Below, piece by piece: positions 10,326 to 21,821 of a DNA stretch of 35,558 nucleotides. Where the stretch lies: positions 1 through 35,558 of the forward strand of contig SWBL01000438.1 of NCBI GenBank assembly GCA_024195585.1. The letters are read 5' to 3'. The notes beneath the pieces were generated by a model. That model was not told where the DNA came from. It was given only the letters and a program-made list of their open reading frames with translations, and ran no database searches. A program made the translations under genes and the position numbers. Position 1 is the stretch's first letter, and the number at the start of each line of letters is the position of its first letter. The stretch is from Aureobasidium sp. EXF-3400. Its lineage: Eukaryota > Ascomycota > Dothideomycetes > Dothideales > Saccotheciaceae.

Positions 10326-11648
10326 TCAAGATGCTGACCATTTACGAGCAGGAGTAGGACAAGAGGTATCGAAGTGATCACTGTCAGATCCTTCCAGCTG
10401 TGGTATTGATGATTTAGGAGGTAGTATTTCCTGGAACGGGTTGTCGTCGCTGAAATTACCACTCTTCGACTCGGATGGACCACCAAAGGGGATCTTTCCG
10501 TTGCTCTTGTAGGTTTGATCCCGGGTCTTGATGATGGCTGTGTCGTATCCTCTCCCTTTGGTCCTCTTGTCCTTGGTTTTCCAGTCTCGGCCAGTCTTTT
10601 CTTTGAAGAGCGTCGCAAAATGATCTACACATGGCTCAGCAGAGTCATAATCATAAGATTGTTGTCGACCATCTTTGCCGTTGCGTCCCGATGTGGTTAC
10701 AAGCGAATATAACTTCCGATTTTCGTCCACTAAGATCTAGGTGACCCATGTGGTTAGCTGTGACTCTTGTGCTTTGGAGTCATATTCAACTCCTTGAACA
10801 TTGACTAGCTGGCCATGATAAGATCACTTATACAATCAAAGAGAGAAGCGTAATTCTAGTGAAGCAGAGTGGAAGCGGGCGAACATGTGATTACTTACTT
10901 GGAGACCAAAGAACTTATTAACGTTATCATCTGGTTGTATGCACTCTAGCATGATATTGTACCGAGTGTTCCTTGCTAAGTCAACTAGGGGTTCATAGTG
11001 GGTGGAGAGGGAGCTGTTTCTATTATCAACGGACGAATGCTTCCGCGGCGCAGAAGCTTGCTGGGTATTGATAGATCCTGATCTAGCTGACTTCGTATGC
11101 CCAGGTAGCGCTTTGGTCGCTCTCGGCTGATTGGTTCGGCCACAGCGGACTCCATCTGGTTGTGAGGCTTCGTCAACTTTGACAGGTATGTTTAGTCCAT
11201 CCTTAATCTCCCTAGGTACCATGTACTCCTTCTCCAATGCTTCGATCAGCTTGGGTTTCAACGCAACTCCGTGCTCAGCGATCAACGCCTTGAGCTCTGT
11301 CAGTTTCTTTGTCCTATACTTGGTTTCTTCTGACCTCTGGCTCGTCTTTTCTTCCAGAAGCTTAAAGAGAGATGGCTTGTTTCTCCGGCTAGGAACTGGA
11401 ACTCCGAGCTCTCTAAGCTCTTTTTTGATCTCGTCGATTGTGATCTTATCATAGTGAAGCTCTTTCTCATCACCTTTCACCTCACTCTTCACTCTAAGGG
11501 AGCTGCTCCCATTGGTCTTGACAATACCCGAAGAAGGCGATCTGGATCGCTTGGTTGTGCAATCGGGTGATGTTTTTTGAGTAGCCCTCCTTGAACTGCC
11601 AGGATCAGGTTTCAAGCTTCTTGGAGCTTTGGATCGAGTTCGGTTCAT
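10326..11648 (-). CDS. SAP and WGR domain protein, two exons, no PARP catalytic domain
   Basis: Exon 1 runs 11648-10899 from ATG (a GTG precedes it in frame but is not a eukaryotic start). The intron 10898-10737 has a perfect GTAAGT donor, a GCTAAC branch and a CCTAG acceptor; exon 2 runs 10736-10326. The spliced protein has 386 residues, phase 0 at the junction. Residues 1-60 are basic and Ser-rich. Residues about 68-101 (ITIDEIKKELRELGVPVP..LFKLLEE) are a SAP DNA-binding motif; 116-142 (LTELKALIAEHGVALKPKL) look like a shortened second one. Residues about 215-320 form a WGR domain: YNIMLE..NKFFGLQ joined by splicing to ILVDENRKLYSL, then SGRNGKDGRQ and FKEKTGRDW. The signature Trp of WGR is Ser here. 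In PARPs this domain senses DNA breaks; the protein stops before any ADP-ribosyl transferase domain. Likely nuclear, DNA-binding; role unknown. Confidence 0.85.
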
Positions 11649-13813
11649 CACGAATCTCTTAGAACCTCAAGTTCATCAGTAAGGCTATCCAAAAGAGTTG
11701 TTGTCGTCGGAGTAAGTTTTCGAATTCACTTACCTTGGAATTATGAGAATGGACAACAGACCTGCAGCCACGACCTGGGACTGCCTCAGATAGGAGTGAC
11801 GCGGAATATAAGGATCTATGGGTGATAACTACTTTGAAAGTTATGACAGGAACAATAGACATGTGAGTAATGTAATCCTTACATGACATCTCGCAATTAG
11901 TAAGAACGGTGAACATAAAGGTTCATAGTAAGTAAATCGTGTGGTAAGACTAGCATAGGGAACAGATACTAGGATGTTTATGCAAACACGAGCTATATAA
12001 AGAAACGCATTCGAGGAAAATGGGTACTATGAAGTCTATGTGTGAGCTTGACCTTGACAACGCAAGATTGAGAGCGTAATTTAAAGATCAAACTCAGGCG
12101 TGTTATAGGTGTGGTCTAATTAGAGAGATGTCGGATCTATTATGAGAGAGTTCATCGTTGGAGAGTGATAGGCATGGAGAGTGGCAAGTCGTGTGCTATA
12201 ATTCGCGCCAATCGAAAACGACGCTAGGCTTTGGATCACTCGAGTCTGGTTCTTGCTTGCACATATACAAATTCTCTCTAAGGGCGTATGCGAGCTACGC
12301 TCACGTAATTCAGACTTGTTATTGGCAAGGGGGCGAAGATGTAAAATTTACCATTGTTAGATCACGTCGCGAAGAATGGTTAAAAGCACTATATCTAAAA
12401 AGGATATGCTATATACACCTCTTAAGTTGGTGGACCGATCTTCGAGTCACAGCGAGGGGTATACTAGCCGATTCGATAGTCAAATAGAGTCACAGTGACC
12501 GATGATATGCATACTACAGGATCTAGTAGCACTAGTGGAAGCCATTTAGACTCGCGAAGTGATTCAAGCGTGATGCATACATTCGGTCGACTTGAATCAA
12601 TGCTTGCCAGTACATCTACCATGGTGCTTTGCATTTGCGTAGCTACAGCGTTTACGTCCTTTAGCCGAGATCGTCTGAGACAAACATCACCAGCATAGAT
12701 GAAGTTCGTAAACAGAAGACGTAAGGAAGACTGCTCTCTCAGATAGAAGATCTGCCAAATAGTGTCGTCATATTGGATCAACGAATTGACGGGAGGGAAG
12801 TAAGAACACATCACGAGGAAGAAATATCCCACCCCAAAGTATGATCAGCCGAGCAACCTTCCACTCGAATTTTCGTTGCAAGCTATGCATAAGTGCCGAC
12901 ATGGATAAGTGTCTGACAAAAATCCCTTATCCCACATATCTCCATACAGTATGGGGTGCGCTCATCGTAGATGAGCGAAAGTTCAGAACGCTAGCACCGA
13001 TCAGCTGAGTTGCTGCAGGATACATCTTATCGTCACTGTTCCCCGAGAGAAAGCTCGAGACCTTTCTCAACGTGTCTGCAAGACCACTACGGCGGAGCTC
13101 GATACAGTCTAGTTGAAGGTTCCTTCTTGCAGTGTACCTTGTCAATTTTTTCCTGGTTCTGATGAACATTTTATGACTAAGAACGGGATAAGTTCTCGGA
13201 TAATCTGGTGGCTTGTCTTACCAGCATTTCCTCAAAAGATAAACGACATCTGATCCATCACAAAAGAATGTGAGCGGCGATCTGTTACTCGCACATGCAG
13301 CCTCAACCAGGACTAGAATGCAACACCTCATACGCGAATGAATCGATACGTGGCCATGACTGAAGATCTGTCGTCTCATGTAGCGATGTTATCATTGTCT
13401 GGGAAAGTCCAATCAGGCGGCTTGTCTTGCCGACTACGACCCTTCCGCGCAGATTACTGCCCCATATTTTCAAGCTGCATTATTGACACTATATCCGGCC
13501 CGCGCATAGTTCCACTGACGTTAGCTGAATTTGCGTATGGGTGTGAACCCATCCTTTGCAGCCTCTAGTCAATGTACGCCTCATTGCATCCTACGGAAAC
13601 GTGCTGGAAGTCCAAAACCTGCTCGAACATGGCTTCAGGTCATGCAAGACGTCCCACCGGAGTTTTTGTGAGTACATAGTGCAAAGGAAGCTTGCGTCGA
13701 AATGCTGCTTTTCTCAATCCAATTCTCTTGATTCTTACGTTTGCCTCGCTACCTACTCTATCTACAAATTTTTTTTGAACATCCACGGAACCATCTCACA
13801 AAGCTTCTGAACT
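11649..13813. other. Gap without a supportable gene
   Basis: Presumed promoter of the SAP-WGR gene next to 11648. Frames at 12158-12487 (+) and 12464-12832 (-) are open for over 100 codons but start at non-ATG codons or have noise-like composition. Near 13630-13672 an ATG followed by a GTGAGT donor (MASGHARRPTGVF) could be a 5' exon of the gene at 13814; no matching acceptor is clear. Confidence 0.35.
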
Positions 13814-14781
13814 ATGCAGAGCACATCGAATCCGCTGTCATCGTCTCCAAGTCCTGGGGATTGGTACAACCGTTTCACCAATTCCTGCACTGCCGATAGC
13901 CTCGGCGATCTTGAATCATTTGGAAAAGATTTGAGCACGGAGGTTTGGGACATCTTCTCTGGCATACCTCTGGCGGCTTGGGAAGCATTTGCAACTGGTC
14001 CAGAATGTCCAGGAAGCATCCGTGATTTGAGTTCTGGTTTTGAGAAGGTGAAGCAAAGCCTTTCTCCCGTCATACGAAGCTACTTGCTCATCTCGCCTGA
14101 CTTTCTGCTTCGCCTTCTTATGACAGTCAAGTGTCAAGATCAGCAATCCCTAAGACAAGGATTCGCGCGATTGATAGACGGCATCGATAAGGCTCTTGGA
14201 CAAGGGGCTAACGCAAGAAGTGTTGACAACCGCCATGGAGACAGCGAAGAATTGGCTATAAGAGTAAATCATCGTATGGAAGTTTTTCGGATTCGGCTTC
14301 GGCGACTATCTAAGGAGAGGACTCAGGAATACTGGAACAGGTTAGACGACACGTTTTGGATATTGTCCTCTCGCAAAGTGAACGAACTGGCAGAATTACT
14401 TGTTGGGACATACTCTTCTATCTTCAAGTCCTCAGGTCATCAAGAGCTTGGTAATCAATCAGCTCGTCCAGGAGATGTACTGAAGATGGCTTGTTTGTCT
14501 GACCGAGTACATGAAGCCATCGTGGCCACACCGCAGAGTCGTAACATGTACGAAAGTTTGGCCAACGTAAGCAACAGCATCCCGTACCTTGATGAGATCT
14601 GACTGACTGACGACGAAAGCGTTTGAATCAAATGGGAAACCATGACTTGTTTGCCACAGTACAAGAGGGAATTTTGAGAGCCGTCAGGGAGCTGGGAGTC
14701 ACTACCGAGAGCACCAAGGTCCAACATACTGAGTCATGCATCTATCATCCACCCGAACATCAGCACACTGAGCAGGTATAA
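13814..14781 (+). CDS. Hypothetical helical protein, two exons
   Basis: Exon 1 is 13814-14566, the 53-nt intron 14567-14619 has a GTAAGC donor, CTGACTGAC branch region and AAAG acceptor, and exon 2 is 14620-14781. Splicing keeps the frame and joins NMYESLAN to RLNQMGNHDLFATVQEGILR, giving 304 residues. The unspliced frame would end 12 codons after the donor, so the intron is well supported. The protein has no signal peptide or membrane segment; it is mostly amphipathic helix (for example RVNHRMEVFRIRLRRLSKER) with a Ser/Pro-rich start. A GTATAAG sequence directly at the stop could be another donor leading to more exons downstream. No family recognised. Confidence 0.7.
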
Positions 14782-14897
14782 GTTTCTTCGAGACGAGCAT
14801 CTCTTCTTCCAAGTCAGGTTCACAAGCTCGAAGATGCTAGCGTCATAAGTGTTGGGCTATTTGGTCAGGTAGAAATGAAATTTTATCAACGTTTGGG

Positions 14898-15250
14898 TTG
14901 TCATCCCTTGAGTGTCTTGCGACGCTCTTGGCCAACTTCAGATACGACGAGCCGATAATGACTCAAGATGCTTGGTATTGCAATGAGCTTCAAGCCAGCG
15001 ATGATAGCTCAAGTTCATCCGCCGCCCATGGTTCTTGTTACCAGAAGTCAAAGTTTGTCCTGAATACGACAATCTGTCACGTGCACACCCGATGCGAGAT
15101 GGGAGCGTTGATGTACTGGATGAGAGACCTCGCCCATCACAACCATTTCCAGGACTGTACGGAGTAACACTGGACACTCTGAGCCAGAGCCAGAGCCAGA
15201 GTGAACAATCGCCTGGGTATACCTCTCGGCCTTCGATATCGCCCGACTGA
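14898..15250 (+). other. Coding-like tail, maybe further exons of the gene at 13814
   Basis: Two overlapping plus frames. The one ending at 15250 has acid/Pro/Ser/Gln-rich C-terminus-like sequence (PEYDNLSRAHPMRDGSVDVL, then QSQSQS from a 6-bp GAGCCA repeat at about 15180-15200). The other carries a Ser run (SDDSSSSSAAHG). They may belong to one 3' exon with a frameshift or to real extra exons; no clean splice pair was found. Confidence 0.25.
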
Positions 15251-15952
15251 TAGAGAGTGAGCCCGGAAGAATCATGCTCCTAGCACCCCGCGAAATCAGC
15301 TGTACTAGTACTTGGTGTGTTGTGAAGATCTGATTGATCTGCCAACAAAGGGACAAATTCGCAGAAAATGTCAAGGGGTCATTGTTTATCTATACACGTT
15401 ATCAGATCTGCTGCATATCATTTCACGTGGACGAAGCGTATTCCCTGCTAGACACTGTGTATCTGCTCTATGATTGTAGGTATCTTTGTAATGTAGTATT
15501 ATGGTAGATCACCAGGCTCTATCTTCCTGCGACGGCTCTGATCTGTCCCCATGTGGTAGCGCGATGATGAGTACAATCGTGTTAGTAGACACGAGTGGTT
15601 TGCACCTGCGCAGCCAAGACCCCGAAGACACGCCCCATCTACCAGGGCGTGGCTACGATTTCTCTGCGCGCTCCTGACTGTGGTCCGCTTGCCATGACTA
15701 AGTGGGAGTTTAGACGGAGACCTAATCATAGTGTAAGCCACGACGGCATCTTCAAAAGCGTCGGTAGCTGTACACTCCAATAATCATATTTTTTCTCACG
15801 TTCGATGATCACGTCTGAGGGTGCTCTGGATTCTTTCTCCGGACTCCAGTCTAACGACATTAAATCTACATCCAGAACAGCTGCGCCGACCACAAAGCCA
15901 TCTTGATTAGAGGCTCCTGTCAAGCCTTGAGCCTCCCGTACGGTCGCCTAAT
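15251..15952. other. No gene seen
   Basis: A short plus frame at 15806-15905 (MITSEGALDSFSGLQSND) and the minus frame 15726-15923 (VVGAAVLDVDLMSLDW) both look partly coding on opposite strands of the same DNA; neither can be chosen. Confidence 0.25.
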
Positions 15953-16815
15953 ATGCTTCCGAAAAGAACGGCGCGCTCGATCATCCCAACCGAGTCACTT
16001 AGTCTACGCAACCTCGTTGACTCCATGACCATCGATGAAGCCCTCTACCGACCTAATCTCAATCCAAGTGCTGTTGACGTGATCAACTACCTCTACGTCG
16101 ATGTGGCCAGCCCTAAGGGCAACTCCATCACACGATTCGCGTGTCATCATAAACATGTCTCCTTGCTGTGTCGCCACACAGTACCGCCGTCGAATCGATA
16201 CAATTGGTTCTCTTACTATGGCTTCTGCGCTTCGGAAATATTTGTTCTTGCGCATGTTGTATACATAATCTCAGACTCTCAGATCAACCTCTCGCCGATA
16301 CCACGTTCTAGTTTGTCGTAGTTCTTTTACTGCTTGCACAGGCCTCGGTAAATTCTATCAGAAGAGACAGAGTGCCTTCGCCTCTTCCAGTGTATTCTAA
16401 GTCGCAAACAATCTGGAATTCGCTTCGATACGATAGCCGAAATCACCTCGCGGACCTGATGGTAGCTATGCACCTATCCTCGAGCCCTACACTTTTTGAT
16501 ATAGATTCGCCGATGGTTAATACGACAAGACACTGGATTAAGATAAAGACTTTTGATACTCTTCAAAACGTGTCGCCGATACCGTATGCAAAGGATTGGT
16601 GTTATTCCTCAATTTGTAGAAGACAGAACACACGCAAAGCTCTACACTCATTCACAGTCTCTGATCCACTTATCTATGAATGTAGAAGATTCCGAATCTT
16701 GCCAGGGATCACGATCTTTGTAGACCCCGGAAGTTTTCATTGGCCTCTTCCAGTTGCTCGTATGGTTGCATCACTGATACGATGTGTCATAAGTTTCACA
16801 CTAAATGATCATTGA
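15953..16815 (+). other. Two adjacent open frames of uncertain status
   Basis: Frame 15953-16321 starts with ATG and for its first 60 codons has C-rich third positions (SLRNLVDSMTIDEALYRPNL). Frame 16372-16815 is open for 147 codons but its first ATG is 30 codons in. They are in different frames with no clear intron between them. The minus strand 16004-16255 is also open and coding-like. I cannot decide which strand is real. Confidence 0.25.
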
Positions 16816-18372
16816 TCTACACATTTCCTTGCCAATAATTCAAATCAAGCTCCTCAGGTGGAATACATGTATAGACGCGAACAGTCTATGCTGGAAAGAC
16901 ACAACTACACGCCTTCGTGCGCTAGTTTGAAGTTGTCCTAAGAAAGACTACAAAAACCTGTTGACATCCATTGTGTACCACTTTCTTCCTCACTCGTTGT
17001 TGCCGTCGGAGGCGTATCTCGGACGTTTGAGTGGCGTAGGCTGGTAAGACAGATGTCCTTGTTTGCAATTGAGTGGGCAACAGCAGTGGTAGACGGCTTT
17101 GCCAATATCTCGACCCAGATGGAAGTCTCTCAAATTTAATGACCAGAGCAGTTAAGACTTGTGCAAGGTCTGGGTCGGGATGGTTGATTGCTGTGATTCG
17201 ACCTCACGGGCGACTTTGGACTGTTTCTGAGCCTCATCTCACGTAAGAATTCACCTCTGTTCACTTATATGAGACTTCCAAGAGCTTACTGTCTGATAAG
17301 ACACGATTTGCCCTTGCTTGTCACACTCACCTGACATCTTTCTGGAAAAAGACATCACTAGTTCATCTCCAGACTCGGCCTCGGAACTGGTTGCCAGTGA
17401 TTCGTTGTCGCTGTCAAAACATCTGCCTTTAGACAGAGACATCCTCGTTGTTGCGATGATGCTGGTGAAGAAGACGTTGTTGGAGTACAGTCAGACTGAT
17501 GTGCGAATCCAGATGTTCTAAGTCAACCATCGGGATTGAGAAAAACGACTCTGAAATCTACTGCAAGCCACTTTTAGTCGTGAAACTTGCCGCGGTTTGC
17601 TTGTGTGACTCGTTGGTTCGCCATGCATATTGACTCCACTGAAACGGCTCAGGCTGAGAGTGACTTACCAGCTGCTCTAAAAGTCTATCCAAACAGGCAT
17701 AGCACGATGACAGAATGTGGATTCACCATAGGGGTCATCCGGGAGGCACATCCAACCGAGTGCTGAACACCCTTCTGCATGCGCGTATCAAGCCGTCCGT
17801 GGAATCTGCCAGGCTTCTTGGAACGCTAGTGACACCCGCGTAAGCCTCGAATCGTATTGTAGAACAAAAAGCTAGTGATTACGGAATCTCTGTATCGACG
17901 CTCCGTCGGTAAATGCGTTCCAGTTCCCACAAACAGCGTCATCATGCAGGCTTGATATTCTCGTGGACACATCATTCGTACCTGCTGCACAATATTGCTT
18001 CGCTGGTGTTAATGTCTGCGAATGAGACTATGGAAAATCCAGTCAATGCTGACTCTAAGGTAAAGAAACGAGAGAGTGCAAGAGCATTCCAACAGCTCGA
18101 GCGTATTTCGAACTGATAATCAGATGTCGAGGACTGTACGAGCTGATAAGACATTCTCGCTCTGAGACCGAATGTCTCTATAGTCATCCTCGGCAGACAA
18201 GTACAATTGGGGTATACTAGCATATCTGTACGTAAGAAGTGCAACTCATGCCTGTATAGAAGACAAGAGTCATCATGATCGTATCTAAATGCGACGTGAT
18301 ATCTGCTCATCGGGTCTAGTAAAGTTTCACGAACGCGAACAGAGTTATTCATCTTTATGAGTTGGAGTGGTG
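16816..18372. other. Gap with isolated coding-like pieces
   Basis: On the minus strand an ATG at 17442 starts SLSKGRCFDSDNESLATSSE and runs to a perfect GTGAGT donor at 17330-17325, so it may be a real 5' exon; its partner was not found, though TPLKRPRYASDGNNE followed by TGA at 16990 looks like a C-terminus. On the plus strand 17622-17765 reads MHIDSTETAQAESDLPAALK. None of these makes a complete gene. Confidence 0.3.
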
Positions 18373-20330
18373 ACTCAATAAAGTTGCTGGAACCAATTTC
18401 CACTTGTCAAAACTTCGTCAAGAGGGACAATCAGCTTGAGAATCTTCGGCTGCCGATTCCGTAATCAATCCTTTGCGTGAGCTAGAAGAGAACAATGCTA
18501 GTTCGAATGTATGATTCTCTGTGAGAAGACGACACCGCACTCTAGACTGATTGCTCAACAGATATGTGGTACTGGATCATACTGAACGTGCTGCCTTCTG
18601 GTGGCATGTCATGACCCGCATATTTTGAGCACTTCGACAAACGTAATTTGTTATTATCTGCCAGCAACGAGTCCGACAGACCACCTTCGAAGAACATCTA
18701 CGTGCTTTTCGTTTGCTGTCCGTGCCTTTGCGAGTGGAACAACGATCAAGATGAACAAAAGGTGGCCTTACAGCCCAAGCCGGAAACACCGTTCGACCAG
18801 GATCACGCAAATGGGCTAATTTCCCCACTCGCCAAACGACAGTGCGCAAAACCGTCTGCAGCTTTTGGCAACCTGTCGAAGAAGATACACGGCGTCCTTT
18901 CTCGTTCCTGGATGTGTTAGAAGACCACGTCGAAAAGAAGGATGCATCTCGATCAGTCTTGTGTTCACCGTGTAGATGACTAAAGGAGCACTTTAATATT
19001 GACTGTTGAGTACAAGCCACCGCACAAGCTGTCTGTCGAGACCCTCTGCGTGGGCCTTCGATCGTTGGAGCTCTGGGAAGAAACGGTCAACTTCAAGAAA
19101 ATTCCCACCGATGAAGCAGGCAAGTTGCTGTACAACACTACATGACTGACTTAAACGACCCTGATCCAAGAGTATCATGTGATGATCCAAGAAGGGACGG
19201 CGTACTCCTGTTTGACCACAGATATCGCGCTGGGTTTCCTTCATGTTCCAGAAGAAACGCTCTCTACTACTTCTGTGTTCCGAACAAAGACCTGCAGATC
19301 GAAGACGATCGATGCTTCCAGCAGTCCTTCAACGCAGTGGCTAGGCTGCTGTGTCTCTGTCTGATGAGCTGTCGCAAATCACTTCGAAGCACTGCATGAC
19401 GTAGCGCCGCAACAGACAAACTACAAACGTGGAAGATCGATTTCGAGTATACCAGATCGCAGATTCCAGATGAGCAGCTACGCCAAACCCCACCTGGCTC
19501 TGAGTATATGCCGTCGTCCCCCATCAAGACATTTGTTGTGAACCGTCATCAGCGAAAGACGCGCTCGTAAACTCGCTGTGACCCTTCCAAAGATGACTGT
19601 CAAGACGATCCGGATCATCCAGAACCAGATTCGGAATAGCACTCGGCTGCATTCACACGAAACGAGATCATAACCGGGTTACCTCTTCAACACGGCTGGC
19701 TTCGACATCGCGCGCCAAGATAGTTCAGCAAGATGACAATGATCATCGTCAACATGTTACTCCACGGTTTTATACCCAAAGATGTTGAAATCGGCCTCCA
19801 GTAGGGCACTTCTCTGGACAACAAATGTCCTAACGTTGCGCAACACAGGCTGGGACAGAAAACGGATCGGCATATAACCAAGGTGAATAACTTGGTATTA
19901 CTACTCAAACAGCAGTCGGACTCGGACTTGGAAAGGGACGGCCTCACGACTTTGAAACATGATCTCGCGTGACGCGACGATTCATTTCGAAACTCGGCGC
20001 TGCACCAGGCTCGGCGGTGCCGGTATGTCTTGGGTCTCCTAACTCGGAACCCGCCTAGCCTTTGCACGGAGCAGGCGAGATACGCCATATACTACTCATG
20101 GAATGGAGAGGGGAACCAATCAGTCAAGAGCAGCGGAAGATGTGGACAGATGCCATTCGCCAGTCCAATACCAAGATTTGACAACTTGGGGTGCGTCACA
20201 ATGATCTGCGCTCCGATAGCATTCTGTGAAATTCGGAGCTGCAGCGTATGTTCATCATCAACTTTCATTCACCAGACTGGCGAACAAGCAATTAGTGTCA
20301 CTAAAAAGGAGAGGCAGTAGCAACGATGGG
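18373..20330 (+). pseudogene. Dead fungal-specific protein kinase-like gene
   Basis: Blocks of one protein appear in order but in shifting frames and with many stops. N-terminal block about 18373-18635 ends DHTERAAFWWHVMTRIF. Block 18621-19140 contains EYKPPHKLSVETLCVGLRSL and NFKKIPTDEAGKLLYNTT, a signature I know from large ascomycete kinase-like proteins, interrupted by TAG, TAA and TGA. The next blocks give YHVMIQEGTAYSCLTTD, then after a frame change NALYYFCVPNKDL, LQTWKIDFEYTRSQIP and NKCPNVAQHRLGQ. The catalytic loop is near 20191-20230: RHNDLRSDSIL, then a stop; the usual N five residues after the catalytic Asp is Ser. The metal-binding DF(H/G) position reads IINFH, Asp replaced by Asn. 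So both the frame and the catalytic residues are gone. No flanking transposon ends are seen. The kinase family is generally present in many copies in ascomycete genomes; function uncertain. Confidence 0.7.
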
Positions 20331-20494
20331 CTCATATCAGAGAGACTTCACTTAGCGACTACCTGATGGCAAGGCGATAATGAGAATGTACTTGCGAAAG
20401 GGTCGATAGACAAATCAACGAAGCGCAGTAGCTGTATAGTAGCATTCATCCATCTCATCATGAGACTTGCCGTAGCTCCACGACTTTGAGTCTC

Positions 20495-21561
20495 TCATAT
20501 AAAGTTAGTACATTCGTTCAGGATCGAGCTTCTAAGCGTGATTCGTTGGTGGGCTCGAAGATGATAAGACCTCGCATATATCAGGAGCCTGCGACGCGGA
20601 TCGATCATCAGACCCAGATGCTGACCTGGATCTTTGTATGTTCTTGAGAATTCACGATCTGAGACTTTTTGGACATACTTCAGAAATATCGCTTCTAATG
20701 GTGTCGTTGGTTCGGCGTGTCCAAGCGGGTCGGTTGGAACATCCGGCTGTGCCCAGTGTACAGGGTCGACGGCTGAAGAGTGTGGTGTCTGGATTTGTTG
20801 TGCAAGACTGCCATCAGTCGTGTTGTTGCTGGAATTGGTACGGGAGTGTGTGCGATAAAGGTCCTCATCATCTACAACGTCATCATGTTCTCGCTCAGGC
20901 GAGGGCCGCTTCGTCAGGCTTGTGTAAGATCTGATTGATGTCCTCTCTGTCCAGGATCTTGTCCCCCCTCTTTGAATTCATCACTGACCGGATCCTGATT
21001 TTGGACCCTGACCAGGCAGGGCGCGCCGACTTCGGGGAAGCTGTTGATGCGAGGAAAGAGAGTTTAGGCGAAGCGGACAAGCAGGAACTGAGGAGCGACG
21101 CTATGCGGCAGCTTGACAGGCCTGCTAGGATGCAGTGCACCGTGATACGCAGTCGCTTCCACGAAGCGAGTATCGATCGAGGGTGAGGCCGTCTACAGGT
21201 TTCTACGATCATTGAGCGCAAGAAAGTACGGTCGGCTAGTTTGTGTATTTCATCATGCGAGAACGGCGTGGAGGCGAGGCAATCAATTGAGACAATAAAA
21301 TCGAAGACTGATAATTGGGCTAGTAGCGAGAGACTTTTCGCTGCTCTTCTGAGCATCAGCAGTGATTTCGTGATAAGCATTCGTCATGTTTGAGAATTCA
21401 GTCAAGTGGAGGAGAGAAGGGTTGTTGACTTGATCAATCCGACAGTCGAGCATGGAGTAGCGCGTCGCTTGATGAAAGCGCATATCGCTTGTTGTCTTGG
21501 CGCTCTCTGTCTCCCTCCCTGCGCCGTCGAAGCCGAGTGTCTGGATTTTTCTCTTTGTCAT
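20495..21561 (-). pseudogene. Second HNH-nuclease-family gene, inactivated
   Basis: Read from 21561 downwards, one frame gives the HNH region through stops: MLDCRIDQVNNPSLLHLTEF (the family has C-x-x-T-x-R/H and A-H-L-x-P here), then after a TGA LPRLHAVLA (the D-L-H-x-x-F/L-D position), then YFLALNDRR, EATAYHGALHP and APQFLLVRFA followed by TAA where the family has Trp. Stops in this frame are TGA, TGA-TGA, TAG and TAA. After one frameshift near 20900-20990 the tail stays open for about 140 codons to a TGA at 20495, starting KRPSPEREHDDVVDDEDLY: an acidic, basic and Ser/Pro-rich tail like that of family members. The N-terminal half of the family was not found upstream, where DNA now belongs to plus-strand genes. 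Related to, but clearly different from, the gene at 2576-3805. Confidence 0.65.
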
Positions 21562-21573
21562 GACCTCAGCAGT

Positions 21574-21690
21574 ATGGCACTCTCACAGCTTGGAGAGCTG
21601 CCTAGCGAGTTACAGCTTATGATTGTGAGCTGCCTCGGTGACTCGCGAATTCTCTACACTATGGCGCGAGTGAACATAAATAGTCGTTAG
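21574..21690 (+). pseudogene. F-box N-terminal fragment
   Basis: From ATG at 21574 the frame reads LGELPSELQLMIVSCLGDSR then ILYTMARVN, the classic F-box pattern (LP-x-E-(L/I)-x-x-x-(I)-x-x-x-L-x-(D)..L..(A/S)-x-V-(N/C)), and stops at TAG 21688-21690. In the next frame the following 14 codons (SVLLRRPFHFSDS) continue plausibly to a TGA at 21733. So it is a frameshifted F-box start, 90-130 bases before the 890-residue protein. It may be the ancestral N-terminus of that gene or an independent fragment. It starts 13 bases from the head of the dead HNH gene on the other strand. Confidence 0.5.
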
Positions 21691-21821
21691 CGTTCTTCTG
21701 CGTCGCCCTTTCCACTTCAGTGACTCGTGAAAGGTCGCATCACAGCCCGATACCTGACGGCCCGCTTTTGGATTTGCTTGCACTAATCCAGTGCTACCTA
21801 TCCTGCAGGGCTCTCATCATC

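Noticed and set aside
12464..12832. 122-codon minus-strand ORF
   Set aside because: No ATG at the start, no recognisable domain and an equally open plus strand; not enough to call a gene.
17972..18403. 143-codon minus-strand ORF
   Set aside because: The first codon is GTG, there is no domain, and the opposite strand from 18373 carries the start of the kinase remnant.
19687..20088. 133-codon minus-strand ORF
   Set aside because: Antisense to kinase-family sequence on the plus strand (NKCPNVAQHRLGQ block).
20895..21380. 161-codon minus-strand ORF, and an 82-codon plus-strand ORF from 20938 to 21186
   Set aside because: Both are shadows of the HNH-family remnant in another minus frame, which shows family motifs despite stops.
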